A stretch of 64,000 nt of DNA from Clostridium chromiireducens (GTDB lineage Bacteria > Bacillota > Clostridia > Clostridiales > Clostridiaceae). Location of the stretch: contig NZ_MZGT01000021.1 of assembly GCF_002029255.1 (NCBI RefSeq), positions 17,047 to 81,046 on the forward strand. Reading direction: 5' to 3'. The position numbers were made by a program, and so were the translations under genes. Position 1 is the first letter of the stretch, and the number at the start of each line of letters is the position of its first letter. This document shows positions 43,416 to 51,468 of the stretch, in pieces. Under the pieces are notes generated by a model. That model saw only the letters and a program-made list of their open reading frames with translations, ran no database searches and was not told the origin of the DNA.

Positions 43416-43680
43416 AAATTTACTAAAATTTATAGTGCATTCATTGTAGTGTAAATATATAAAATCAAGAAGTGCCAAGAATAAGGTACTTTTTTATGTT
43501 AAAAATCAAGAATTTGATAATTTAATAAATACACCAAATTATAATAGTTATAAATTGGAAGGAGAGTTATAGTGTGGGCGGCGTTGTCATTTTAGTAGAA
43601 ATATTTTATTATTTGTATTATTAACACTATTGTGTGAACATGTTAAAAGTAGGAGAGTCTAAAAAATAGACAATTAATGA

Positions 43681-44214
43681 TTATGTGTTTATTAGAATAT
43701 TATTTTTAATGTACATAAAAGTTTTATATTCTCCATCATTGGCGAGTTTGATAAGTAAAGTTTCTAAAAGTGCTCTTACTTCATCATGTAATACATAATA
43801 ATGTTTTCTGTTTTCATAATAGTTAAGTGGACTTTCATCAGTATACTTTTCTTTTAGATAATTTTTTGAAGCGCAAACTCTATCTATAAACATTTCAACA
43901 ACATAATCTACAGGCATTTCCATTCCCTTAAGGCCTTCTGCTTCATTTATTCCGTAATCTATCCAATATTCAAAATGATGTTTATTTCTGCCCTTATGAT
44001 GAAGCCATGCTGCTGAATAGCCTTCCACAGTTTTTTGAACACCATTGGGACTAACATATCCTCGATAATACTTTATTCCAGCTGAAAATTCAACCAGTGA
44101 ATATTTAGACATATCATGAAGTAATCCTTGCTTATATAAACCTACTTTAAAAGAATACTTCATAACTAATAGTTTATGATGTGTTATAGTTTTAAAATGT
44201 TTTACAATATTCAT
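43681..44214 (-). CDS. DUF5662-family protein
   Basis: A 177-aa protein. LLHDMSKYSLVEFSAGIKYYRG and AAWLHHKGRNKHHFEYW are the His/Asp-rich motifs of DUF5662, possibly metal-binding and HD-like. No signal peptide or membrane helix. Function in the family is unknown; many members occur in Firmicutes and phages. RBS AGGAGA. It is not clearly part of an operon. Confidence 0.75.
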   Translation of the reverse strand: MNIVKHFKTITHHKLLVMKYSFKVGLYKQGLLHDMSKYSLVEFSAGIKYYRGYVSPNGVQKTVEGYSAAWLHHKGRNKHHFEYWIDYGINEAEGLKGMEMPVDYVVEMFIDRVCASKNYLKEKYTDESPLNYYENRKHYYVLHDEVRALLETLLIKLANDGEYKTFMYIKNNILINT

Positions 44215-44476
44215 AATTTTAATTTTCTCCTATTAATAAAATTGTTGTTACTGAGCTTGTACATTTGCAGTACCAGAGATAAGCCGCTTTTAACTATTCT
44301 TAAGCAGTGACTTACCGAAATTATAAAGTATTAATTTATTTATCTATATTATATTATTTCTAGATTTAAATATAAAGATGTAATTATGTGAGAAACACAG
44401 CAACTCTTTAGGTATTAGTCAGTGTAAAATTATTAAGTCACGTTTTAATGAATAGGAGAAAATATTTGTAGGAGAA
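44215..44476. other. Non-coding gap
   Basis: About 260 bases between two minus-strand genes. A fragment GTGACTTACCGAAATTATAA near 44307 resembles a family B repeat end. Nothing else recognised. Confidence 0.3.
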
Positions 44477-45031
44477 CTATCTTATATAATTTACTGCATT
44501 TAATTTTCTTTTAGGAGCAATTATTTCTTTGTCTATGGACTTGTACCCCAGAGCTACTCCATAATAGGGCTCATATCCTTCTGGAATACCGAGTTTCCTA
44601 GCTTCGTCTTCTAATTTTAAGAAAAATGTTATGAGGCCGATCCAAACAGAACCAATATTTAAGCTTTCTGCCGATAGAAGCATATTTTGTATTGCTGCGG
44701 AGCAATCTACTTTTGGAGAGAGTGCACTTTTATTGCCAGATACAATTATTAGGGTAGGAGCGTCATATGTTAGATTTACTTTTGGATTTAAACCCATGTT
44801 TTTAATCCAACTAATTTCAGATTCAGCCATTAACTCTTTAGATTTATCATTAATATGTTTAATTATTTCTTTGTTTTGAATAACAGTAAAATGCCATGGC
44901 TGGTCATTGTGACCAGAAGGTGCATAAATACCGGATTCAATAATTAAATCTAAATCTCCTTGTTTTATTTGTGTAGGTAAATATTTTCTTACACTTCTTC
45001 TATTTCGTATAACTTTTAATACTTCATTCAT
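44477..45031 (-). CDS. Nitroreductase-family protein
   Basis: A 184-aa FMN-dependent oxidoreductase. VIRNRRSVRKYLPTQI at the start is the FMN phosphate loop. SGIYAPSGHNDQPWHFTVI is the flavin pocket, and SAAIQNMLLSAESLNIGSVWIG is typical of the family's helical core. It is divergent from an HxlR gene. Substrates may be nitro compounds or quinones. RBS AAGGAAGGA precedes the ATG. Confidence 0.9.
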   Translation of the reverse strand: MNEVLKVIRNRRSVRKYLPTQIKQGDLDLIIESGIYAPSGHNDQPWHFTVIQNKEIIKHINDKSKELMAESEISWIKNMGLNPKVNLTYDAPTLIIVSGNKSALSPKVDCSAAIQNMLLSAESLNIGSVWIGLITFFLKLEDEARKLGIPEGYEPYYGVALGYKSIDKEIIAPKRKLNAVNYIR

Positions 45032-45125
45032 ATAATTTCTTCCTTCCTTTTTAGTTTTATTATCACATATACTTATTATTTTTTTATTCTGTCTAAAATA
45101 ATAGCATTAATAGAATTATCATAAA

Positions 45126-45133
45126 AGTACGCA
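45126..45133. promoter_or_regulatory. Candidate HxlR operator motif (third pair)
   Basis: AGTACGCA, in the gap between the nitroreductase and HxlR genes, identical to the motif at 7243-7250. The shared positions support a binding site. Confidence 0.45.
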
Positions 45134-45221
45134 CAAGTTTGATATGTAATATCAAAAATGATACTATTAAGGTAATTAAATACAAATGGATTATAATGAA
45201 AATGTGTTAGGAGAAAAATTT

Positions 45222-45557
45222 ATGTCCAAAGCAATCGATTTAGAGTCAGAGTGTCCTATGAATCTAACTATAAATATACTTAGCGGAAAGTGGAAATTAG
45301 CAATTTTATGGCATTTGTCAAAAGGAGCTATTAGATTTAATGAATTACAAAGATTGTTAGCTAATATTACTCAAAAAACATTGACTATGCAGTTAAAGGA
45401 GTTAGAAAGGGATGGAATAATTTATAGAGAAGTTTATCCAGAATCACCGCCAAAAGTAGAGTATGGACTTACAAGTATTGGAGAAAGTATGCAGCCTATT
45501 CTAAGTGCAATGTGTGAATGGGGAAAAGATTATAAAAAAAGGGATGGTCATTTATGA
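45222..45557 (+). CDS. HxlR-family transcriptional regulator
   Basis: A 111-aa winged-helix protein: LSGKWKLAILWHLSKGAIRFNELQRLLANITQKTLTMQLKELERDG, wing PPKVEYGLTSIGESMQPIL. ATG 45222 has AGGAG ahead. An in-frame ATG at 45186 is possible: it would put the shared motif 53 bases upstream, as in the other two pairs, but its RBS is weak. Its stop overlaps the next start as ATGA, so regulator and nitrilase are translated together. Confidence 0.9.
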   Translation: MSKAIDLESECPMNLTINILSGKWKLAILWHLSKGAIRFNELQRLLANITQKTLTMQLKELERDGIIYREVYPESPPKVEYGLTSIGESMQPILSAMCEWGKDYKKRDGHL

Positions 45558-46210
45558 GAATTTTAATTGGACAACCAATCCATGAAAGCGGAGTTAAACA
45601 ACTTGAAAGAGAAATACAAAATAATAAAGGAATCGATATTGTATTATATCCTGAGGGGTATTTAACCAATGAAAAAGCTTTAGATGATGCTTGTAAAATT
45701 TCTAGAGATTATAATATTACAATTATTACATCATATAGACATGAAAATAGGGATAGAGCTGTAATAATAAGTAATAAAGGTGAGAAGGTTTTAGAAAGAG
45801 CTAAGACTCCACCAGCTGAGGAGGAAAAGTTATATAGACCTTTAGCAATTGAATATAATGAAATAACAATTGGATATTTATTATGCATGGAAATTCTAAA
45901 GGGTGCTCGAGATTTAAAAGAAGTAAATATAAAAATTAACTTTATTGCACATCCAATTGGGGTAGGAATGTTTAGTGATGAGCAATTTGAAGAGTGGATA
46001 AGTGAGGCCAAAAAGATTGCTAAGACCTATAATACAATTATAGTTGGAACAAGTCATGCAGACGGTTCTTATAGAAATTGCGGAATATCTATCCCTATTT
46101 CGTATTACATTGATAGCAATGGAGAACCTATATTCATATCTAAATCAGATACAAGAACTAGGCTTGTGGACCTAAATACAGGAGTGGTTGAGTTCACAAG
46201 AAATCTATAA
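45554..46210 (+). CDS. Carbon-nitrogen hydrolase (nitrilase superfamily)
   Basis: A 218-aa single-domain nitrilase-fold enzyme. Catalytic Glu in LYPEGYL (~33), probable catalytic Lys in ERAKTPPAEE (~80), and Cys in YLLCMEILKG (~110) form the E-K-C triad. It is shorter than typical amidases (about 260-300 aa). Start ATGA overlaps the HxlR stop. The reaction (amide or nitrile hydrolysis) fits the fold; the substrate is unknown. Confidence 0.82.
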   Translation: MRILIGQPIHESGVKQLEREIQNNKGIDIVLYPEGYLTNEKALDDACKISRDYNITIITSYRHENRDRAVIISNKGEKVLERAKTPPAEEEKLYRPLAIEYNEITIGYLLCMEILKGARDLKEVNIKINFIAHPIGVGMFSDEQFEEWISEAKKIAKTYNTIIVGTSHADGSYRNCGISIPISYYIDSNGEPIFISKSDTRTRLVDLNTGVVEFTRNL

Positions 46211-46375
46211 TTGGCGTTCGGTATTTTATATTATGCTTAATTGGTGTATCAATAGCCATTTAAATCAAATGAGAATTTTATATTAACTAATAAATATAAG
46301 ATAAAGGTTGGTTATTATTATTTATGTACCTTTACTAAGCTTATAAGAATTAATTTTTAAGGAGGTGAAAATTAT

Positions 46376-46435
46376 ATGCTAAGAAGAATTATGTTAAGAA
46401 ATAGTCTGGAGCAAGCTTTATCCCATGCAGAGTAA
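46376..46435 (+). CDS. Leader peptide ORF (19 aa)
   Basis: ATG 46376 is 7 bases after an excellent RBS AAGGAGGTGA. It encodes MLRRIMLRNSLEQALSHAE, then stop. Nothing matches it to a known toxin or peptide family. Its last codons (TCCCATGCAG and AGTA) are paired with sequences downstream (see next entry), so it looks like a translated leader of the gene at 46535. The peptide itself may be secondary to the act of translation. Confidence 0.5.
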   Translation: MLRRIMLRNSLEQALSHAE

Positions 46436-46515
46436 GGCGTAGTAATACTATTTCTGTATGGGAGTAACAAAATTACTATCTGCTAAGTACTCTGCACTTT
46501 GTTTATAAGAGAGTA
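46421..46515 (+). promoter_or_regulatory. Attenuator-like alternative hairpins
   Basis: TCCCATGCAG (46421-46430) can pair with CTGTATGGGA (46454-46463, one G-U). Overlapping it, GCAGAGTA (46427-46434) can pair with TACTCTGC (46488-46495), enclosing AGTAAT/ATTACT. TACTCT can instead pair with AGAGTA (46510-46515), next to the RBS of the following gene. These folds exclude each other. A ribosome on the leader ORF would cover the first segment. Confidence 0.55.
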
Positions 46516-46534
46516 AACAGGGAGTGTGGATTTT

Positions 46535-46804
46535 ATGAAATATTTAAATGCAGCAGAAGTATTACCTGAAGATTTGCTAATGGAAATTCAAAAGCATATT
46601 AAGGGTGAGTTTTTATATATACCAAGTGATGATGATCATATAAGATGGGGAGAAAAAAATGGTTCAAGAAGTTATTTTGAAAATAGAAATAGACAAATGA
46701 AGCAGGAATATAAAAATGGCTTAAGTATAGAAGAAATCTCTCATAATTATGGATTAGCATTTGATACGGTACGTAAAATTGTATATAAAAAATTAGAAGT
46801 TTAG
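46535..46804 (+). CDS. CD3324-family small DNA-binding-like protein
   Basis: An 89-aa protein. MKYLNAAEVLPEDLLMEIQKHIKGEFLYIPSDDDHIRWGEK then SRSYFENRNRQMKQEYKNGLSIEEISHNYGLAFDTVRKIVYKK. The last part is a clear helix-turn-helix. This matches the CD3324-type family of Firmicutes, whose function is not established. ATG 46535 has GGAGTG ahead; a longer ATG (46526) does not fit the RBS. It is preceded by the leader ORF and attenuator-like region, and followed by a terminator. Confidence 0.75.
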   Translation: MKYLNAAEVLPEDLLMEIQKHIKGEFLYIPSDDDHIRWGEKNGSRSYFENRNRQMKQEYKNGLSIEEISHNYGLAFDTVRKIVYKKLEV

Positions 46805-46830
46805 GGCTTGAAGATTTCAGGCCCTTTTTT
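46804..46830 (+). terminator. Terminator of the CD3324-family gene
   Basis: GGGCTTGAA pairs with TTCAGGCCC (one G-U), followed by TTTTTT, starting at the stop codon itself. Confidence 0.85.
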
Positions 46831-46915
46831 GCATAGGTATAGAATGATTATAGATAAAGTTGGAATATACGAAGTATTTATATAGATATATAATAAACTC
46901 AAAGGGGGGATATTT

Positions 46916-47806
46916 ATGTCAATACAATTTAGAAATTATACAAAACAAGCAGGTATTACAGAAGATTATCATAAAGTCAGGAATTTTTTTATAAGATTAG
47001 GTTATGTAGAATTTACATATACACGATGGGATTGGATGACGACTCATGGATATTTGGATAGATCTGCCGTAGGTAAAACTGGTTTATGGGAAGATGAAGG
47101 TAAGATTGTAGGAGTAGCAACCTTTGATTGTCAATTAGGAGAAGCATTTTGTCTAGCTTTACCTGAATATGCTTTCTTGAAGAAAGAAATGCTCATTTAT
47201 GCAAAAGACAATCTTTCTAAGGATGGAAAATTCGGTGTTGTTATTGCGGATACTGATTTGAGATTTCAAGATATTGCTGCGGATTTAGGGTTTAAAGCCA
47301 CTGAGGAGAAAGAAAATGATGCAATTTTTTATGTAGATAAAACCTCAACCAAATATAATTTACCAGATGGATTTTATATTACTACCATGAAAGAAACTTT
47401 TGATTTATATCAATATTTACGAGTATTATGGAAAGGCTTTAATCATGAGTTAAATGGTGAAGGAGAATTTCAATTTACAAAAGAAAAAGAAATTTTAAGT
47501 AATGCAGAGATGCTTCGACCTAATGTTGACTTAAATTTAAAGGTGGCAGCTGTTGCTCCAGATGGGAATTTCGCAGCATACTGTGGAATGTGGTATGATC
47601 CTCAAGCAGGTTATGCAGTAATAGAACCTGTTGCAACAGATCCCAAATATCGAAAGATGGGACTTGGAAGAGCAGTAGTTTTAGAAGGAATTAGTCGCGT
47701 TGGAGAGCTTGGTGCAAAGACAGCTTTAGTAGGTTCTATGCAGCAGTTTTATTACAGTATCGGATTACGTCCTTATAAAACTGCAACCATATGGAGGGAA
47801 AAATAA
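46916..47806 (+). CDS. GNAT-family N-acetyltransferase, two-domain
   Basis: A 296-aa protein. An N-terminal ~155 residues resemble a degenerate GNAT half, without the CoA loop. The C-terminal domain has VIEPVATDPKYRKMGLGRAVVLEGISR, which includes the R/Q-x-x-G-x-G/A acetyl-CoA loop (RKMGLGRA). QQFYYSIGLRPY is the final GNAT strand-helix. The acceptor is unknown. RBS GGGGGG. Confidence 0.85.
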   Translation: MSIQFRNYTKQAGITEDYHKVRNFFIRLGYVEFTYTRWDWMTTHGYLDRSAVGKTGLWEDEGKIVGVATFDCQLGEAFCLALPEYAFLKKEMLIYAKDNLSKDGKFGVVIADTDLRFQDIAADLGFKATEEKENDAIFYVDKTSTKYNLPDGFYITTMKETFDLYQYLRVLWKGFNHELNGEGEFQFTKEKEILSNAEMLRPNVDLNLKVAAVAPDGNFAAYCGMWYDPQAGYAVIEPVATDPKYRKMGLGRAVVLEGISRVGELGAKTALVGSMQQFYYSIGLRPYKTATIWREK

Positions 47807-47858
47807 TAATTTAATTAAAAAAGTAACTTTTAGGTTTTTGGTGTTGTGAAAAGTTATA

Positions 47859-47904
47859 AAAAGGGCTAGTACAAGCAAATAATGATGTTTGTACTAGCCC
47901 TTTT
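47859..47904. terminator. Strong terminator after the GNAT gene
   Basis: A perfect 16-bp stem, AAAAGGGCTAGTACAA with TTGTACTAGCCCTTTT, followed by CTTTT. Confidence 0.9.
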
Positions 47905-48093
47905 CTTTTGATGTTGATAATAAAATAGTTGACTAATCACACTAATAAAGTTAATATAATAGTATAAAATAAAGTATTATAAAATATAATTTTATAAAAT
48001 TAATTATTAATTTTAGGACAACTTGTTGGAATTTTAATAAATTATATATTATGAGAAAATATATGAATAACTATTTGGAGAGGTGTTGGTAAA

Positions 48094-48999
48094 ATGAAAG
48101 ATATTATTATAGTTGGAGGAGGGCCAGCAGCCCTTACAGCAGCATTATACGCAGGCAGAGCAGGATTAGATGCATTAATGCTTGAAAAACAATATGAAGG
48201 CGGCCAGATTGTTACTACAAACGAAGTAGAAAATTATCCTGGTTTTCGTAGCATAACAGGTCCAGAACTTGCAAATACTATGTATGAACATGCAAAAGAT
48301 TTCGGAAGTAATATGAAGTATGAGGAAGTAATAGATATAAAAATTGATGGAGATATAAAAAAAGTCATAACTGGTGCTCAAACTTATGAAAGTAAGGTTG
48401 TAATTTTATCAATGGGTGCACAGCCAAAAAAAATAGGAATTGATAGAGAAGAAGAACTTACAGGGAAAGGTGTATCATACTGTGCTACTTGTGATGGAGG
48501 CTTTTATAGAAAAAAAGTAGTAGCTGTTATAGGAGGAGGAGATACAGCAGTAGAAGATGCACTTCATCTTTCAAGACTTGCTGAAAAGGTGTATGTAATT
48601 ATTAGAAAAGATTCGCTTAGAGCAAATAAATCTGCTCAAAAAAAGTTATTTGAAACAAATAATGTAGAAATAATTTTTAATAGCGTGGTTACAAAACTCA
48701 AGGGCGAAGAAAGATTGAATAGTATAGAAATTACAAATAATAATGGCCAGGTAGCAGATTTGGAAGTTAATGGAGTTTTTGTGGCAATTGGAAGTGATCC
48801 TTCTACAGAATTAGTTAAAGATTTAGTAGCTTTAGATAAAAATGGTTATATTATTGCAGATGAAAGCTGCAAAACAAACGTAGAAGGGATCTTTGCAATC
48901 GGAGATATTCGAACAAAAGAAGTTAGGCAGGTACTTACAGCAGCTGCTGATGGAGCAGTCAGCATCTATGGGGCTGAAAAGTATTTAATAAACCACTAA
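48094..48999 (+). CDS. trxB: Thioredoxin reductase (TrxB-type)
   Basis: A 301-aa low-molecular-weight thioredoxin reductase-like protein. FAD loop VGGGPAALTAALYAGRAG, redox-active CATC in SYCATCDGGFY, NAD(P)H loop VIGGGDTAVEDALHLS, and FAD-binding GIFAIGDI. It passes electrons to thioredoxin or a related carrier. The thiol peroxidase gene follows 48 bases on and probably shares the transcript, so this reductase may supply it. NADPH versus ferredoxin-type donors cannot be told apart with certainty. Confidence 0.9.
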   Translation: MKDIIIVGGGPAALTAALYAGRAGLDALMLEKQYEGGQIVTTNEVENYPGFRSITGPELANTMYEHAKDFGSNMKYEEVIDIKIDGDIKKVITGAQTYESKVVILSMGAQPKKIGIDREEELTGKGVSYCATCDGGFYRKKVVAVIGGGDTAVEDALHLSRLAEKVYVIIRKDSLRANKSAQKKLFETNNVEIIFNSVVTKLKGEERLNSIEITNNNGQVADLEVNGVFVAIGSDPSTELVKDLVALDKNGYIIADESCKTNVEGIFAIGDIRTKEVRQVLTAAADGAVSIYGAEKYLINH

Positions 49000-49047
49000 A
49001 AACAATAGGTAAAAATATACTATTAATGAATTAGGAGGAATGTAATC

Positions 49048-49533
49048 ATGAAAGTTAAATTTCAAGGAAATGAAATATCATTAGAGGGAAGAGAAATAAA
49101 AGTTGGTGATACTGCACCAGATTTTATTGCAACAGATAATGGTCTAAATGCCATTAATTCCAAGGATTTTACAGGAAAGAGAGCATATGTAAGTGTACCA
49201 TCTATAGATACACCAGTGTGCGATTTAGAAGTAAGAAAGTTTAATGAGGAGGCTGCGAAGCTAAATGATGTAAAGATCTATGTAATATCAATGGATTTAC
49301 CATTTGCACAAGGAAGGTGGTGTGGTAATGAGGGGATTAATGCAGTACAAACATTATCTGATTATAAGGATAGAAGCTTTGGTAAAGAATTCGGAACTTA
49401 CATTAAGGAACTTGGTCTTTTAACAAGAGCAGTATTTGTAGTTGATGAAAATAACAAGATAACTCATGTTGAATATTGCGAAGAAGTAACATCAGAACCA
49501 AACTATGAAGCTGCTTTAAACTCATTAAAATAA
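49048..49533 (+). CDS. tpx: Thiol peroxidase (Tpx, atypical 2-Cys peroxiredoxin)
   Basis: A 161-aa Tpx. The peroxidatic Cys is in PSIDTPVCDLEVRKFNEEA (~58) and the resolving Cys in GRWCGNEGI (~92). Tpx reduces hydroperoxides using thioredoxin; TrxB is just upstream. RBS AGGAGG. It is the usual length for the family. Confidence 0.93.
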   Translation: MKVKFQGNEISLEGREIKVGDTAPDFIATDNGLNAINSKDFTGKRAYVSVPSIDTPVCDLEVRKFNEEAAKLNDVKIYVISMDLPFAQGRWCGNEGINAVQTLSDYKDRSFGKEFGTYIKELGLLTRAVFVVDENNKITHVEYCEEVTSEPNYEAALNSLK

Positions 49534-49729
49534 AGATATATTTAGTTGAATTAATCAATGAGTGTGTGGCTGTTATCTTTTTTGTTAAAAAAAATCACTA
49601 ATATAAAAATTACTGCATAATTGTGTTCAATATTAGATATAATCACAAGAAAATCATAATAATTATAAAATAATATTACGATATTATGCCAATCTTAACA
49701 AGATAATCTATTATTAATCTTTTTTTATG

Positions 49730-49803
49730 ATTGACAGCGTTTTAGTAAATACTGTATAGTATATTATGAGTTTATATTTGTAAACTATATTTGTAGTTTA
49801 CAA
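49730..49803 (+). promoter_or_regulatory. rpsU promoter and 5'-UTR hairpin
   Basis: TTGACA near 49733 and TATAGT 18 bases on form a candidate promoter. The leader folds into a perfect 10-bp stem, TTGTAAACTA (49778-49787) with TAGTTTACAA (49794-49803), 27 bases before the S21 start. Such a position suits autoregulation of an r-protein gene. Confidence 0.5.
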
Positions 49804-49830
49804 TACAGTGCCGGAGGGAGGGATAAAAGT

Positions 49831-50007
49831 ATGTCAGAAATTAAGGTTGGAGAAAATGAATCTCTAGAGCAAGCATTAAGAAGATTTAAGAAAAAATGTT
49901 CAATATCTGGAATCCTTTCAGAGGCAAAAAAGAGACAACACTATGAAAAGCCAAGTGTAAAGAGAAAGAAAAAGTCAGAAGAAGCTAGAAAAAGAAAATT
50001 TAAATAG
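49831..50007 (+). CDS. rpsU: Ribosomal protein S21 (bS21), stand-alone copy
   Basis: A 58-aa S21: [20 protein letters not shown] near the start, and [19 protein letters not shown] at the end, as in clostridial S21. The middle ([18 protein letters not shown]) differs from the usual Firmicutes sequence. S21 is needed for 30S initiation on many mRNAs. RBS GGAGGGAGG. There is no dnaJ, yqeY or gatB neighbour, the usual S21 context, so this may be a second, divergent copy. The stop codon is part of a family C repeat. Confidence 0.9.
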   Translation: MSEIKVGENESLEQALRRFKKKCSISGILSEAKKRQHYEKPSVKRKKKSEEARKRKFK

Positions 50008-50052
50008 CAACTTCAACACTTTGTGTCTCAGCAGTATCCATGGGGGAAACAA
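50005..50052. repeat. Repeat family C, copy 2, fused to the rpsU stop
   Basis: TAGCAACTTCAACACTTTGT then GTCTCAGCAG and GGGGGAAACA. The hairpin is ACAC-TTT-GTGT. The TAG is the rpsU stop codon. Confidence 0.5.
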
Positions 50053-50098
50053 AAACTTGCGGAAGTAAGTTACTAAATTTTAAGAAATTAAAAATTTT

Positions 50099-50143
50099 AG
50101 CCTAAAGTTGAAAGTATTTTTAAATAATTTTCTACTTTAGGCT
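50099..50143 (+). terminator. rpsU terminator
   Basis: AGCCTAAAGT pairs perfectly with ACTTTAGGCT, followed by CTTTTATTATTTTT. Confidence 0.8.
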
Positions 50144-50157
50144 CTTTTATTATTTTT

Positions 50158-50204
50158 CGCTACTTGAACATGTAGTGTTTCAGAAGTCCCCCAGGGTCCT
50201 TGCG
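50158..50204. repeat. Repeat family C, copy 3
   Basis: CGCTACTTGAACATGTAGTG then TTTCAGAAG and CCCCAGGGTCCTTGCG. The core AACAT-GTA-GTGTT keeps pairing with a G-U. Confidence 0.45.
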
Positions 50205-50303
50205 AAGTAGAAATATAACTAGATTATTAGAATTAGGGAAAGACGAAATTTGATAATGTAGAATATATAAGAAAAAAATAAATTAAAGATGAGGAACTAT
50301 AGG

Positions 50304-50927
50304 GTGAAATTACAATTTGATGCCGAAGGTAAAGTGAATTACGATAAAATTAACAAAAGTACAACAGTTAAAGATATATTAGATTCAGTTGATATATTTT
50401 TAAATAATAATCCTCTTGATTGTAGTGGTTGCGAGGAGAGTTGCTGCAAAAAATCTTGGTCAGTAGAAATGGATAATATCTGTGTAAATAAATTGAGTAA
50501 TTGGAACGATGAGGAAGCTTTAAATTTTGTACAGGATAAGTTAATTAAAAAGACAAATTATTATAGAGAGTTTGATCAGTATGTATTAAATAAGAAAAAA
50601 GACTGCAATTTTATAACAGAAACAAACCTATGCACTATCTATGCGGATAGGCCAATAATATGTAGGCTTTATATTTGTAGTCCAAGAAGTTATAGATATA
50701 ATGTGATTAGAGAGCTGATAGGAAGTACATATTTACAAGCGCTTGTATATGAAGATGAGATCAGACACAATAATTTGACAAGTAAAACTATTAATGAGTA
50801 CAAAAGAAATCCAGCAGTTTTTGTTAAAGAGTACGATATACTTTTGGAAGAAATATTTGATTATGCAGAATATGAAGGTTGGCTTGATCTTGATGAAAGA
50901 GAAGAATTGTACAAAGAATACAATTAG
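50304..50927 (+). CDS. YkgJ-family cysteine-cluster protein
   Basis: A 207-aa protein. Cys motif CSGCEESCCKKSW (~45-58), then NFITETNLCTIYADRPIICRLYICSP. This CxxCxxxCC..C..C pattern binds an Fe-S or Zn centre and is shared with FliB. I chose GTG 50304 because GAGGA lies 8 bases ahead; ATG 50289 has none and would add 5 residues. Function of YkgJ proteins is unknown. It is probably monocistronic. Confidence 0.8.
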   Translation: MKLQFDAEGKVNYDKINKSTTVKDILDSVDIFLNNNPLDCSGCEESCCKKSWSVEMDNICVNKLSNWNDEEALNFVQDKLIKKTNYYREFDQYVLNKKKDCNFITETNLCTIYADRPIICRLYICSPRSYRYNVIRELIGSTYLQALVYEDEIRHNNLTSKTINEYKRNPAVFVKEYDILLEEIFDYAEYEGWLDLDEREELYKEYN

Positions 50928-51061
50928 TGTATTATTCCAATATCAAAAATATTTTAAAAGAAGAGAAAGTAAATATAAAAATGTAACTTTAGTGGTAAAT
51001 AATTGAATAGAGGTATACAATAGTAATATACATAAAAAATAAAGTTAAAGGGATGATTGAA

Positions 51062-51310
51062 ATGGAATATCTATATTCAATATCAACAGTATTAAGTTAC
51101 ACATTTTTAGTATTACTTTTTATTCGAGTGCTAATAAATAAGAAAAGTATAGACTTTAAAAGTAATAAAATTGAATGGCAGGTACTTGCAAGTTTAATCA
51201 CTTTAAGTATTGTACCAATGATGAATACATTTTTGACTGTTTCAATTATTTATATCTCAATATTAATGAAACATGATGACTTTATAAAGCTTATGAACAA
51301 TGAATTTTAA
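51062..51310 (+). CDS. Small membrane protein
   Basis: An 82-aa protein with two membrane helices (~8-24 and ~42-65) and short charged ends. ATG 51062 has AAAGGG ahead; ATG 51053 is too close to it. No family recognised. Confidence 0.6.
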   Translation: MEYLYSISTVLSYTFLVLLFIRVLINKKSIDFKSNKIEWQVLASLITLSIVPMMNTFLTVSIIYISILMKHDDFIKLMNNEF

Positions 51311-51414
51311 ATAGAGTTAGGTCTTTTTATTGTATGCTGGCCTAATTTATTTCATATGCTTAAAATAGGTTATGTAATCGTTAATGTTATTCTTGTTTCG
51401 AAGACAATTAAAGT

Positions 51415-51445
51415 AAACCCTTGAGATAAACTTACTCAAGGGTTT
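51415..51445. terminator. Terminator between convergent genes
   Basis: A perfect 11-bp stem, AAACCCTTGAG with CTCAAGGGTTT, T-rich on both sides. Confidence 0.85.
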
Positions 51446-51468
51446 TTCAGATTTAAAATATATATTTA

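Noticed and set aside
43574..43624. Possible 16-aa ORF (GTG start) after AAGGAG
   Set aside because: The RBS is good but the peptide is short and hydrophobic, the start is a GTG, and there is no downstream gene or fold to support a leader.
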